Of a stretch of 11,413 nucleotides of DNA, positions 5,074-11,413 are shown piece after piece. Position numbers and translations under genes: made by a program. The notes below the pieces were generated by a model. The model saw only the letters and a list, made by a program, of their open reading frames with translations. It was not told where the DNA came from and ran no database searches. How positions within the stretch are numbered: position 1 is the stretch's first letter; every line of letters begins with the position of its first letter. This DNA comes from Candidatus Woesearchaeota archaeon (GTDB lineage: Archaea; Nanobdellota; Nanobdellia; Woesearchaeales; GW2011-AR9). The stretch is taken from NCBI GenBank assembly GCA_016181345.1, contig JACOZM010000050.1:1-11413 (forward strand), in the 5' to 3' direction.

Positions 5074-5474
5074 ATCTATTCAATGTAGGAAGGGTTTGCT
5101 TAAAGATAGCAGGTAGAGATGCCGGGAGAACTTGTGTTATCATCGAGGAACTTGATAATAGCTACGTTACCATCGATGGAGATGTCCGAAGAAAAAAAAC
5201 GAACACCAAACATCTTGAACCATTAGCTCAGTCTCTTGACATCAAGAAAGGAGCATCACATGAAGATGTGAAGAAAGCGTTTGAACATCTCGGATGGAAA
5301 ACATGGGAGCATCAAAAGAAGGAATCTGCTGAACGATTAAAGAAAGTTCGAAAAATGAAAGAAAAGAAGGCTGAACCTAAAACGAAGAAAGCACTGAAAG
5401 AGAATAAAGCTTCGACAGAAACTAAAGCTCCTAAGGCTGAAGATAAGAAAGCAGGAAAAACAGCCAAGCAATAA
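5070..5474 (+). CDS. rpl14e: Large-subunit ribosomal protein L14e with Lys-rich tail
   Basis: 134 residues from ATG 5070. Residues 1-~75 are the SH3-like KOW-type L14e domain: MNLFNVGRVCLKIAGRDAGR, then VTIDGDVRRKKTNTKHLEP and DIKKGASHEDVKKAFE. Typical archaeal L14e is near 80-100 residues; here the last ~55 are a low-complexity Lys/Ala/Glu tail (KKAEPKTKKALKENKA and similar), probably disordered and rRNA-binding. A longer frame from 5016 exists, but its extra residues overlap L34e and lie before the conserved start. The ATGA overlap with L34e decides the start. Followed by T-runs. Confidence 0.95.
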   Translation: MNLFNVGRVCLKIAGRDAGRTCVIIEELDNSYVTIDGDVRRKKTNTKHLEPLAQSLDIKKGASHEDVKKAFEHLGWKTWEHQKKESAERLKKVRKMKEKKAEPKTKKALKENKASTETKAPKAEDKKAGKTAKQ

Positions 5475-5486
5475 ATTTTAGTTCTT

Positions 5487-5515
5487 AAATTTATTTTTTA
5501 TTTTTTTTTAATTTT
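5487..5515 (+). terminator. T-rich terminator after L14e
   Basis: T6 (5494-5499) and T9 (5501-5509) follow the L14e stop, typical of archaeal oligo-T termination. The region lies between convergent genes; the end of pheT is only a few bases further on. Confidence 0.65.
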
Positions 5516-5519
5516 ATCG

Positions 5520-7223
5520 TTATAGTTTTGTCGCTTTAAACACTTCTTCTATATTTAATTCTAATCCTACGACGGGAACGGCTAAATTCCAATTGACGAT
5601 GACTTGAGGATGGAGCTCGCCGATGATGCCGATCTTTCGTCCATTATCATCTTTTTTATCGATAAGAACGATCTCTCCAATTCTGCCGGGTATAAACGAA
5701 GGACGTTCTGCCTCTTTTATTTTATATTTCAAGCTTAAAGAATCCATCAGCGCGTCTAATACTTGCTTTATCTCCGTGAAATCTGTTTTCTCATGGCACA
5801 AAACTATAGCTAAGTTATCTCTTTCTAAAACTCCAGTCTCTGTGTCTCCATATCGGAACGTCCTGCCTATTTCAAAAATATTTTGCGGGTATTCATTATG
5901 CTTATTATCTTTCAGATTTTTCATCAGGCTTGCGAGCAGCCTGTTTCTAAGATGATTATATTCACCCAATGCATTTTTTAACGGAATGATGTCTTCTTGT
6001 TTACACATATTTTCGTTTAGTTCGTTAGCAGTCATCAAATGAAAATTTTTTGCTTCCATGAGCTCTAGGCCGATAAGAATTTCTCGCACTTTTCGGCAGA
6101 ATTTTTCAAAAGAATTTTCCTCTCCAATGGTTGAAACATTAGGAATTTCTTCTGTGAAATTTTCGTAGCCATAAGCAATAGCAACATCTTCAACGAGATC
6201 AACTTGATGGATAACGTCAGCACGATAAGCGGGGATTAATACAGAAAAACTTTCTTTTTCATATCCATAGCCCATCTTTTTAAGAAGGTCGACTATTTCT
6301 TTTTCCGTTAAGCTTAACCCTAAGCGCTTATTGATATAATCCTTATCTAACTTCATTTTTTCCGGTGTGAAATCGGGACAAATGAATTTTTTTAATGCAG
6401 GATTTCTTAAAGATGGATAATGTTCATGGTCAGGATAATGTATCTCTAAAGAAAAAATCTCTCCGCCCATGTCGGCTAATGAAGTGGTTAGGATATTGAT
6501 TGCTTTTATAATCGTGTTTAAGTCCGGTCCGGTAGATTCGACAAAGAGATCTTTTGTTGTTTCATCGATCTTTCCTACATCATGGGAATTGATGATCGGA
6601 GGCATAGACATAATTGTCCCTTTAGCATCGATAAAAACAGGATATTTTTCCCAACCTTCCATGATCTTTCCATATTCTTTTCCTTTGGGATGCTGAGCTA
6701 GGATCTGGTTTGCGCGCATCGGCTCAGGGAATTCTAAAGGACGGAACTTAATTTCTTCCGGCTTCTTTCCTGTAAAAGTAATGGGAAAATGAATCTTATC
6801 TAATGGGTAGAGACCAATTCCCCCTTTTTTCCTGTTTCTGGTAAATGTCGTCCCTAGTTTTTCCTGGAGCTGGATGACTTCCTTAATTTTTTCATGGTCA
6901 AATTTAATTCCTTTAACTACGCAAGCAACAGCATAAGGCCATTCTTTAGGCAAGTTGTTAACAGTCAAAGAACTGCCAAAGGGTTTAGTCTTATATTCCC
7001 TTAATCCGGTCTTAACACTGATGAATGAAGAAAAAGCCCGGGCAAAACCTTGTTCTGATAACATATCGGGGCGATTAGGGAAGACTTCAACAGTAATTTC
7101 ATTCCCCTCAATTTTTTCTAGATCCGTTCCAAGCATGCTGATGCGGTCTTTCAACTCTTCTAGGGGAAGTTTTTTTCCAACTAATTCTTCAAATACTTTT
7201 TGGTTTAAGGTTATGGTTGGCAT
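5520..7223 (-). CDS. pheT: Phenylalanyl-tRNA synthetase beta subunit (archaeal type)
   Basis: 567 residues, the short archaeal/eukaryotic type without the bacterial N-terminal tRNA-binding extension. The N-terminal segment includes VEVFPNRPDMLSEQGFARAF. Residues ~85-265 form the B3/B4 editing domain (PVFIDAKGTIMSMPPIINSH). Residues ~278-353 form B5 with its acidic metal site (YRADVIHQVDLVEDVAIAYG). The catalytic-like core follows (IFEIGRTFRYGD, GIIGELHPQVI). It forms the heterotetramer with PheS, binds tRNA-Phe and edits mischarged Tyr-tRNA. It lies 72 bases downstream of pheS on the same strand, with no clear promoter between them, so a pheST operon is likely. No Shine-Dalgarno is obvious. 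It converges with L14e, whose stop lies 45 bases away. Confidence 0.96.
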   Translation of the reverse strand: MPTITLNQKVFEELVGKKLPLEELKDRISMLGTDLEKIEGNEITVEVFPNRPDMLSEQGFARAFSSFISVKTGLREYKTKPFGSSLTVNNLPKEWPYAVACVVKGIKFDHEKIKEVIQLQEKLGTTFTRNRKKGGIGLYPLDKIHFPITFTGKKPEEIKFRPLEFPEPMRANQILAQHPKGKEYGKIMEGWEKYPVFIDAKGTIMSMPPIINSHDVGKIDETTKDLFVESTGPDLNTIIKAINILTTSLADMGGEIFSLEIHYPDHEHYPSLRNPALKKFICPDFTPEKMKLDKDYINKRLGLSLTEKEIVDLLKKMGYGYEKESFSVLIPAYRADVIHQVDLVEDVAIAYGYENFTEEIPNVSTIGEENSFEKFCRKVREILIGLELMEAKNFHLMTANELNENMCKQEDIIPLKNALGEYNHLRNRLLASLMKNLKDNKHNEYPQNIFEIGRTFRYGDTETGVLERDNLAIVLCHEKTDFTEIKQVLDALMDSLSLKYKIKEAERPSFIPGRIGEIVLIDKKDDNGRKIGIIGELHPQVIVNWNLAVPVVGLELNIEEVFKATKL

Positions 7224-7295
7224 GTTGCGTATAGTTTATCTTTCTGATGCATTTCTGTTTTGATGTATTCTCTTTTTGAGGTTATTGGGATGAAT

Positions 7296-8801
7296 TTATT
7301 TTAACCATGATTTCATTTCCCGAGATAATTTTAAATCATTTTTATATAACTCTCTAATATCAGTGATCTTATAATAATCTAAAATAATCCGATCAAATCC
7401 GGGCCCCCAAGCTAAAACGGGAATGTCTTTTCCGAGTAAAGGCTGGACGACTTCAGGACGAAAAATTCCTGCTCCTCCTAATTCGACCCATTCTTTTTTT
7501 TCAGGATGATACACGTCAATTTCTACTGAAGGTTCGGTGTAAGGAAAAAAAGCAGGCCTGAATCTCGCTTTAGGGAAACCCATTTTCCCAAAAAATTGTT
7601 TTAAGTATCCTAACAGATGTCTAAAGTTAACGTTTTCATCAATGACGATCCCGTCAGTCTGATTAAATTCAAAGGAATGTTTCCAATCTACTGCTTCGTT
7701 TCGGAAATTCTTTCCCAAGGTAAAAAATTTTGCAGGCAGGTCTTTTTCAGTTAATCCTGCTAAGGTTTTTGCTGATAATACTGTTGTATGAGTTCGCAAT
7801 ACATTAGTCTGTGTGATATTATTGCTCCATCGATTCTGCCAACCTTTACTTCCCGTGTCTCCGCCGTACTCATGAGTTCTTTTTACTTTTTCTAATATCT
7901 TGGAATCGGGAAGTTTTCCTTTTTCTACTTTACCACCCATAAAAAATGTATCTTGCATCTCTCGAGCAGGATGATCCTGCGGGACAAATAAAGCGTCAAA
8001 GCACCAAAATGATGTTGCAACCATATTGCCGGTCATCTCTTTGAAACCCATATCGATCCAAATTTGCTTGGCATATTCGATAGCCTGGTTGACAAAATGT
8101 TTCTTTCCAGGAGTTTTTTTTGGTACGTTGATCTCAACATCGTAGGCTCGAAAAACGGCGTCTTTCCAGGATCCGTCTTTTAGCATTTTCGTCGTCAAAC
8201 GGTTCGTGACCTCTCCTTCAAGATTTATTTCTGCTAGTTCTTGACCTTCAGGAGTAAGTTTAACTTCAGTATGTTTTAGCTCTTCAAACTTAATGATCTC
8301 TTTCCTTTTCTTTAACTCTTCAACAGCATATTTTTCAGTATCAAGCAGTTTGTGAAGAAATTCTCCTTTTTCTGTTTCGATAGCCAGCTTCTTTTTCAAA
8401 ACTCCAATGCAGGCATTGACTTCTTCTCGGCTTAGCTTTGTTTTTTTTGTGATTACATTCAGCCCTTTCCACTGATCATCTAAAATACTTAGGAATATTC
8501 TTTCCGGCAGCCCTTGTTGTTGATATAAGCTTCCGTTTTTATCTAGGTTGATGATGTTCTTCGTGGTTACGTTGATGTTCAATAAGCCTTTATTCTCTAG
8601 CCACTGCAAGGCCCGCATGACTTCTATTTCTGATAGTCGGGCAGCTTTAGCGATTGAAGATAATTCTGTTACTTTTTTCAGTAGGGGCAGGACTGTTCGT
8701 TCTAAGGGATGAAGTTTAGCAATAATCGTTTTTGTTTCAGAAGCGCTAAGTCCCCCGGTTGAAGCTCTTTTTTCCGTAGTTGTTCCCATCCTTATTTCCA
8801 T
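7296..8801 (-). CDS. pheS: Phenylalanyl-tRNA synthetase alpha subunit
   Basis: 501 residues. Residues ~30-190 are the winged-helix modules typical of archaeal PheS (HPLERTVLPLLKKVTELSSI and following). The class II catalytic core starts at ~233. Motif 1 region: KKHFVNQAIEYAKQIW..MGFKEM. Motif 2: FRNEAVDWKHSFEFNQTDG (366-384). Active-site strand: FPYTEPSVEIDV. Motif 3: LAWGPGFDRII (464-473), with its Arg kept. It activates Phe and charges tRNA-Phe. Two small departures from the usual pattern are HF for HP before motif 1 and GPGFDR for GLGLER/GLGIDR in motif 3; neither removes a catalytic residue. The start at 8801 suits the TATA box (short leader), although a second ATG four codons in is possible. 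First gene of a pheST operon. Confidence 0.96.
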   Translation of the reverse strand: MEIRMGTTTEKRASTGGLSASETKTIIAKLHPLERTVLPLLKKVTELSSIAKAARLSEIEVMRALQWLENKGLLNINVTTKNIINLDKNGSLYQQQGLPERIFLSILDDQWKGLNVITKKTKLSREEVNACIGVLKKKLAIETEKGEFLHKLLDTEKYAVEELKKRKEIIKFEELKHTEVKLTPEGQELAEINLEGEVTNRLTTKMLKDGSWKDAVFRAYDVEINVPKKTPGKKHFVNQAIEYAKQIWIDMGFKEMTGNMVATSFWCFDALFVPQDHPAREMQDTFFMGGKVEKGKLPDSKILEKVKRTHEYGGDTGSKGWQNRWSNNITQTNVLRTHTTVLSAKTLAGLTEKDLPAKFFTLGKNFRNEAVDWKHSFEFNQTDGIVIDENVNFRHLLGYLKQFFGKMGFPKARFRPAFFPYTEPSVEIDVYHPEKKEWVELGGAGIFRPEVVQPLLGKDIPVLAWGPGFDRIILDYYKITDIRELYKNDLKLSREMKSWLK

Positions 8802-8829
8802 CTTTATTTAAGAAGGTGAATGGCTGATT

Positions 8830-8840
8830 ATTTATAAAAT
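8830..8840 (-). promoter_or_regulatory. TATA box of pheS
   Basis: Reads ATTTTATAAAT on the minus strand, centred about 34 bases before the pheS ATG, predicting a leader of about 8 bases. The element is nearly symmetric and could also fire rightward into the gene-poor stretch at 8850-9022. Confidence 0.55.
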
Positions 8841-8919
8841 TAATGGGGTTTAATGATTTAAGAGGAATGATTGAGGAACTCAATGAAATCAGCTACGACA
8901 GAAGAGAATAGGGATATGA

Positions 8920-9020
8920 AAAAAGAAATTAAAAAAGAAATAAAGAGAAAAATAAACTGAAGAAAGTGTAAGTAATAATAAAAATAATAAAAAAAGTTAT
9001 AAAAATAAAAAAAATAATAT
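8920..9020 (-). terminator. U-rich terminator region after the TrmB-family gene
   Basis: Read on the minus strand, this stretch is a series of T-runs broken by single A or other bases, starting directly after the regulator's stop codon. Such multiple U-tracts are the normal archaeal termination signal. On the plus strand the same region is an A/G-rich low-complexity sequence; two 14-residue frames there (8867-8911 and 8916-8960) are not convincing genes. Confidence 0.5.
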
Positions 9021-9022
9021 TC

Positions 9023-9820
9023 CTATTTCAATCCGCCCCAGACATGATTAAACATGCTGTCCATAGCAGACGTGAAGTAAGGAGTCTTAACCCAAACACC
9101 TAAATCGTAAGATGGATGAACATCTTTGTCATCGAGCATCATGAAGACCGTGTCTTTTGAATCTACGGTAACAAAACGTGATTTTACTTTGTCGTTATGT
9201 TTCACTTCTGCAACTCCTTTGAGCGAATTAACTAATTCCTTCCCTTCCTTGCCTAATGGAGCGGCAATCCTAACCTTGACTCCTCGCTTCTGGACTTTTT
9301 CTAATGTTGCCTTAAGCCCTTCCATCTTTCTTAAGAATCCTTTTTCTGTCGTCATAATATTGACAGAACTTTTTGCATCCTTAATTAATAGGTCTAAGTG
9401 GTTATAGAGATTGTGTCGGCCGCGTAGACATCCTGACATATCTGTTGGATCAACCAAAGAAATTCCCTGAGTATGCAATGTTTCCAGTTCTGACATCAGT
9501 GGAGAGCCTTTAACGCTTTCTAAACGCTTGACTTTTTCTTGAGCGGTAAGGTGCATATTCTTTCTTACTCGGTCAACAACTTCTGAAGGAGGAATAGCTA
9601 TGTACTTGATCGGCTTGCCTAATTTCATGACAACAAAGCCTTTCTTTTCCAAACTTTCCAGAACGTCATAACTTCTACTGCGAGGAACATCAGCGATATC
9701 TGATAATTCTCCTGCGGTGGAAACACCTCGGCTTAACAAAGCTGCCCAGAGCTTAACTTCATATAAGTTTAAGTCGAAGTAACGCCTCAATTTACTTAAT
9801 AGTTCATCTTTTACAATCAT
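9023..9820 (-). CDS. TrmB-family transcriptional regulator
   Basis: 265 residues. Residues ~8-75 are the TrmB winged helix-turn-helix (LNLYEVKLWAALLSRGVSTA, then DVPRSRSYDVLESLEKKGFV as the recognition region and wing). A short linker helix (~80-105) follows. The C-terminal ~150 residues are the effector-like domain of TrmB proteins with a phospholipase-D-like fold (LRGRHNLYNHLDLLIKDAKS, VKVRIAAPLG, DTVFMMLDDKD); the catalytic HKD motif of true PLD enzymes is absent. TrmB regulators in other archaea bind sugars and repress or activate transport genes. No transport genes are near, so its target is unknown; autoregulation through its own upstream inverted repeats is possible. A strong composite Shine-Dalgarno precedes the ATG, unlike its leaderless neighbours. 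Confidence 0.9.
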   Translation of the reverse strand: MIVKDELLSKLRRYFDLNLYEVKLWAALLSRGVSTAGELSDIADVPRSRSYDVLESLEKKGFVVMKLGKPIKYIAIPPSEVVDRVRKNMHLTAQEKVKRLESVKGSPLMSELETLHTQGISLVDPTDMSGCLRGRHNLYNHLDLLIKDAKSSVNIMTTEKGFLRKMEGLKATLEKVQKRGVKVRIAAPLGKEGKELVNSLKGVAEVKHNDKVKSRFVTVDSKDTVFMMLDDKDVHPSYDLGVWVKTPYFTSAMDSMFNHVWGGLK

Positions 9821-9823
9821 TTT

Positions 9824-9837
9824 TCACCAACCCCTCC
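9824..9837 (-). promoter_or_regulatory. Composite Shine-Dalgarno of the TrmB-family gene
   Basis: On the minus strand GGAGGGGTTGGTGA ends four bases before ATG 9820, with two separate matches to the 16S tail (GGAGG and GGTGA). It implies a real 5' leader, so the promoter must lie upstream, for example CCTTTTAATAG at 9889-9899. Confidence 0.6.
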
Positions 9838-9899
9838 TTTTTAAGTACTAAACATCTTTTGTTACTTAGTCATCAGTAAACCTAACTACTATTAAAAGG
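9838..9899 (-). promoter_or_regulatory. Promoter/operator candidate region of the TrmB-family gene
   Basis: Contains a TATA-like TTTTAATAG (minus strand, around 9890-9898) that would give a ~45-base leader. Two small inverted repeats lie between it and the gene: TTTA-N5-TAAA (9840-9852) and TTACT-N8-AGTAA (9862-9879). These are possible sites for the regulator itself. Such short repeats are common by chance in AT-rich DNA. Confidence 0.3.
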
Positions 9900-10038
9900 T
9901 TGTGGTTGTCTAAAATATACACGCAGTAGTAAAAATGAGAAATAATCTTAGAATCAGAGGAGAAAATTAACTTTTTAGGTTATCTTTATTTATGGTAATA
10001 ACATCTTTTTACTTATGCTCGGTGAAATTATCGCGTTG

Positions 10039-11091
10039 TTATCTCATCTTATACCGCAAAATTGCGGCAATTCCTCCTAAGCCGTCAAGTTTCTTTCCAG
10101 CAACATTTTCTGAAGAGAGAATATAAATTTCTGCCTTTAACGAATCGACTGTTTTCATTAGTTCATCGACTTCTTCATATTCATTATTAGCTCGTTTCTT
10201 TTTAATGAACTCTTCGCTGAGCAATAATTTACTTACTGCTCCGCTTTCAATAGTTTTTTTTACTTCTTTCCATCCGTAAGCGGCTAAGTTATCTTTATTA
10301 ATTTCCTGGAGCAGCTCATCTATGAGCAATTCTTCTTTTCTAGCTCGGGAATTTTGCAAGACAGTTTTTAATTCTGGACGTTTCATGACTTCATCTAAAG
10401 AGCTAGGTGAAACATCTGAGCAAGTAGAGAGAGTAATCTTTCGTTTTAATTCTGGATCTTTAATTTTTTTATAGAGGTCTTCTTTGTAAAAAGCCGGAGA
10501 AGCTAAAATAATGTGTTCAGGATTATGCCGGCCGGAATAAACATCTAACGCAGTAATAATCTCCTCCTGGAAATCTTTCTTGACTTCATGGTCACGGCCT
10601 TTTTTTGGAACGTCACCTTTTAATTCCAGCAAAATTTTATATCCTGATTTCTGTGTCAAGGCAAACAAGGCTTCTTCTCGGTCCATTAAGCAGAGGAGAT
10701 AACTATATTTTTTCTGAGCAGCTTCTTGAAGTTTTTGTTTCTGATACGTCAGCCAGTTAGGCTTTTCTAAGGTAAATTCTGCTCCGACCTCTAATGCCAA
10801 AGCATGATAATTGCCGAGCGGGATAAATTCAGGGGCTTCTTGGATCCTTCCGTTGACACGGAGAGCGTTATTTTCCTGATCGTAATCAATCTGTTCAGCT
10901 TCAATTTTTAAGGTGACTGTTTTTTTATCAATCTTAGCGTTTTCAGAGTCTCCTATCTTTATTTTTCGTGTCGTTTTTGCTTTTAGAAAATCACCAGGAT
11001 CGATAAGATTACTTAAATACCACAAATCTTCAATATCAGTAATGTAGATCTTGACGAGTCCTTTTTTGAAATCGGAGCTGATTAATTCCAT
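10039..11091 (-). CDS. pelA: aPelota (Dom34 homologue), ribosome rescue factor
   Basis: 350 residues, full length. Domain 1 (~1-130, Sm-like) contains DLWYLSNLIDPGDFLKAKTT and RVNGRIQEAPEFIPLGNYHA. Domain 2 (~131-260, eRF1-like fold without the GGQ motif, as in all Pelota proteins) contains KYSYLLCLMDREEALFAL and HIILASPAFYKEDLY. Domain 3 (~261-350) contains AAYGWKEVKKTIESGAVSKL and ends with the diagnostic LGGIAAILRYKM. With aEF1A, Pelota enters the empty A site of stalled ribosomes, and ABCE1 (also in this window) then splits them. A TATA-like element lies so close that the message is probably leaderless. A possible 32-residue gene lies 33 bases upstream on the same strand. Confidence 0.96.
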   Translation of the reverse strand: MELISSDFKKGLVKIYITDIEDLWYLSNLIDPGDFLKAKTTRKIKIGDSENAKIDKKTVTLKIEAEQIDYDQENNALRVNGRIQEAPEFIPLGNYHALALEVGAEFTLEKPNWLTYQKQKLQEAAQKKYSYLLCLMDREEALFALTQKSGYKILLELKGDVPKKGRDHEVKKDFQEEIITALDVYSGRHNPEHIILASPAFYKEDLYKKIKDPELKRKITLSTCSDVSPSSLDEVMKRPELKTVLQNSRARKEELLIDELLQEINKDNLAAYGWKEVKKTIESGAVSKLLLSEEFIKKKRANNEYEEVDELMKTVDSLKAEIYILSSENVAGKKLDGLGGIAAILRYKMR

Positions 11092-11111
11092 GTTTTCTGG
11101 TAGAATGGAGT

Positions 11112-11132
11112 ACTATAAAAAAGTTTATATTA
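11112..11132 (-). promoter_or_regulatory. TATA region of pelA
   Basis: On the minus strand AATATAAACTTTTTTATAG offers two overlapping TATA elements. The nearer, centred about 11117, is 26 bases before ATG 11091 and fits leaderless initiation. The farther, about 11127, would give a ~10-base leader. The region overlaps the stop codon of the small gene at 11125-11223. Confidence 0.5.
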
Positions 11133-11223
11133 TTCTTTTCTTTTTAAGAAGATTATGAGGATCTTGATGCAAGGGATAAATGTTAGGTTCATTGGATTTG
11201 TCATCCCCTTTGTCTAAGGTCAT
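11125..11223 (-). CDS. Possible 32-residue small protein upstream of pelA
   Basis: Starts MTLDKGDDKSNEPNIYPL and ends NLLKKKRII, hydrophilic with an acidic start and a basic end, no membrane segment. The frame is preceded by GGAGGTGAC, a nine-base match to the archaeal anti-Shine-Dalgarno, seven bases before the ATG. That motif rarely occurs by chance in such AT-rich DNA and is the main evidence. The gene ends 33 bases before pelA on the same strand, so it could be co-transcribed with it or act as an upstream reading frame. A TATA-like CCTATATAAATT (minus strand, 11252-11263) lies before it but close to the Shine-Dalgarno. I do not recognise the protein. Confidence 0.45.
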   Translation of the reverse strand: MTLDKGDDKSNEPNIYPLHQDPHNLLKKKRII

Positions 11224-11230
11224 AGGTTTT

Positions 11231-11239
11231 GTCACCTCC
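11231..11239 (-). promoter_or_regulatory. Strong Shine-Dalgarno GGAGGTGAC
   Basis: A nine-base match to the complement of the 16S rRNA tail on the minus strand, seven bases before ATG 11223. It is the longest Shine-Dalgarno match seen in the window and decides the small gene's start. Confidence 0.5.
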
Positions 11240-11251
11240 ATTTAACAGAAT

Positions 11252-11262
11252 AATTTATATAG
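11252..11262. promoter_or_regulatory. TATA box of the 11284 gene, possibly bidirectional
   Basis: AATTTATATAG on the plus strand lies about 27 bases before ATG 11284, predicting a leaderless message. Its complement (CTATATAAATT) could also serve the minus-strand small gene. Confidence 0.5.
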
Positions 11263-11283
11263 GAGAATATTCTTCTGCTGGAT

Positions 11284-11413
11284 ATGAAAAGAGGCCAGGC
11301 GCCAGCAGCAGGAGCAGCAGTCTTAGTAGCTACTATTGCTGCCGTTCTCATTATGTTTGTGGTTTTAGTTGATCCTGAAGAGAGAGCAAAGATTCTTGAT
11401 GAAGAATATACTG
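11284..11413 (+). CDS. Membrane-anchored protein of DPANN type, N-terminal part only
   Basis: Only the first 43 codons are in the window. The protein begins MKRGQAPAAGAAVLVATIAA and continues into a hydrophobic stretch (VLIMFVVLV), forming one membrane helix at ~9-32 with a short basic N-terminus. DPEERAKILDEEYT follows, outside the membrane on the extracytoplasmic or cytoplasmic side depending on topology. Proteins starting this way recur in Woesearchaeota-like genomes, in my recollection, without known function. The Ala/Gly-rich opening of the helix recalls type IV pilin-like signals, but no clear prepilin peptidase site is visible. The frame is open to the window end; the gene is divergent from pelA. 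Confidence 0.75.
   Translation, partial: MKRGQAPAAGAAVLVATIAAVLIMFVVLVDPEERAKILDEEYT

Noticed and set aside
5623..5955. Plus-strand frames antisense to pheT (also 6469-6696 and 6955-7263)
   Set aside because: They lie wholly or mostly inside the convincing pheT gene and look like reverse-complement translations.
8867..8960. Two 14-residue plus-strand frames (8867-8911 and 8916-8960), after a possible rightward TATA
   Set aside because: Very short, low-complexity Lys/Glu content, and better explained as the U-rich terminator of the opposite-strand regulator; the Shine-Dalgarno-like AGAGGA directly abuts the ATG.
9126..9407. Plus-strand frame antisense to the TrmB-family gene
   Set aside because: Fully contained in a well-supported gene, with no initiation signals.
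1..11413. tRNA or rRNA genes
   Set aside because: I found no T-arm consensus (GGTTCRA..CC) within a foldable cloverleaf and no rRNA-like segments by eye; a tRNAscan-type search would be decisive.

Overview
This AT-rich window looks archaeal. It carries the archaeal/eukaryotic-type ribosomal proteins L34e and L14e, an archaeal-type PheS/PheT pair, aPelota, the ribosome-recycling ATPase ABCE1 and a TrmB-family regulator. TATA boxes sit about 25-30 bases before many starts, and several messages look leaderless. The overall style suggests a DPANN archaeon of the Woesearchaeota/Pacearchaeota type: small overlapping genes, a very Cys/Asp-rich secreted protein, and a cut-off membrane protein beginning MKRGQAPAAGAAVL. 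The lineage is inferred from style, not shown.

Layout. Positions 1-644 hold the 3' third of ABCE1 (+), whose C-terminal tail is atypical. It overlaps a MazF-type toxin-antitoxin pair (641-1139, +). Next come an unrecognised small protein (1233-1550, -), a 47-residue small gene (1689-1832, +), and a set of about 20-bp tandem repeats. These repeats lie just before the promoter of a 788-residue exported protein (1985-4351, +) with seven four-cysteine repeats and two Asp-rich DxDxDG-type segments. The following 437-base intergenic region contains a 181-base hairpin element (4418-4598) with 13-bp perfect terminal inverted repeats, nested internal stems and flanking near-identical 8-mers. It is either a small miniature inverted-repeat element or a structured RNA. 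A palindromic TATA box and an unusually long leader then precede L34e and L14e (4789-5474, +, overlapping ATGA).

The second half is mainly on the minus strand: pheT (5520-7223) downstream of pheS (7296-8801), a TrmB-family regulator (9023-9820), aPelota (10039-11091) and a possible 32-residue small gene with an excellent Shine-Dalgarno sequence (11125-11223). A divergent, truncated membrane protein gene (11284 onward, +) closes the window.

How the genes fit together: most are translation genes. PheS and PheT form phenylalanyl-tRNA synthetase, L34e and L14e are large-subunit proteins, and ABCE1 and Pelota cooperate in splitting stalled ribosomes. The accessory content is the toxin-antitoxin pair at the ABCE1 end, the exported Cys-rich protein and the hairpin element. 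The least explained parts are the hairpin element, the reading-frame situation at the ABCE1/antitoxin junction, the tandem repeats before the exported protein, and the small genes.
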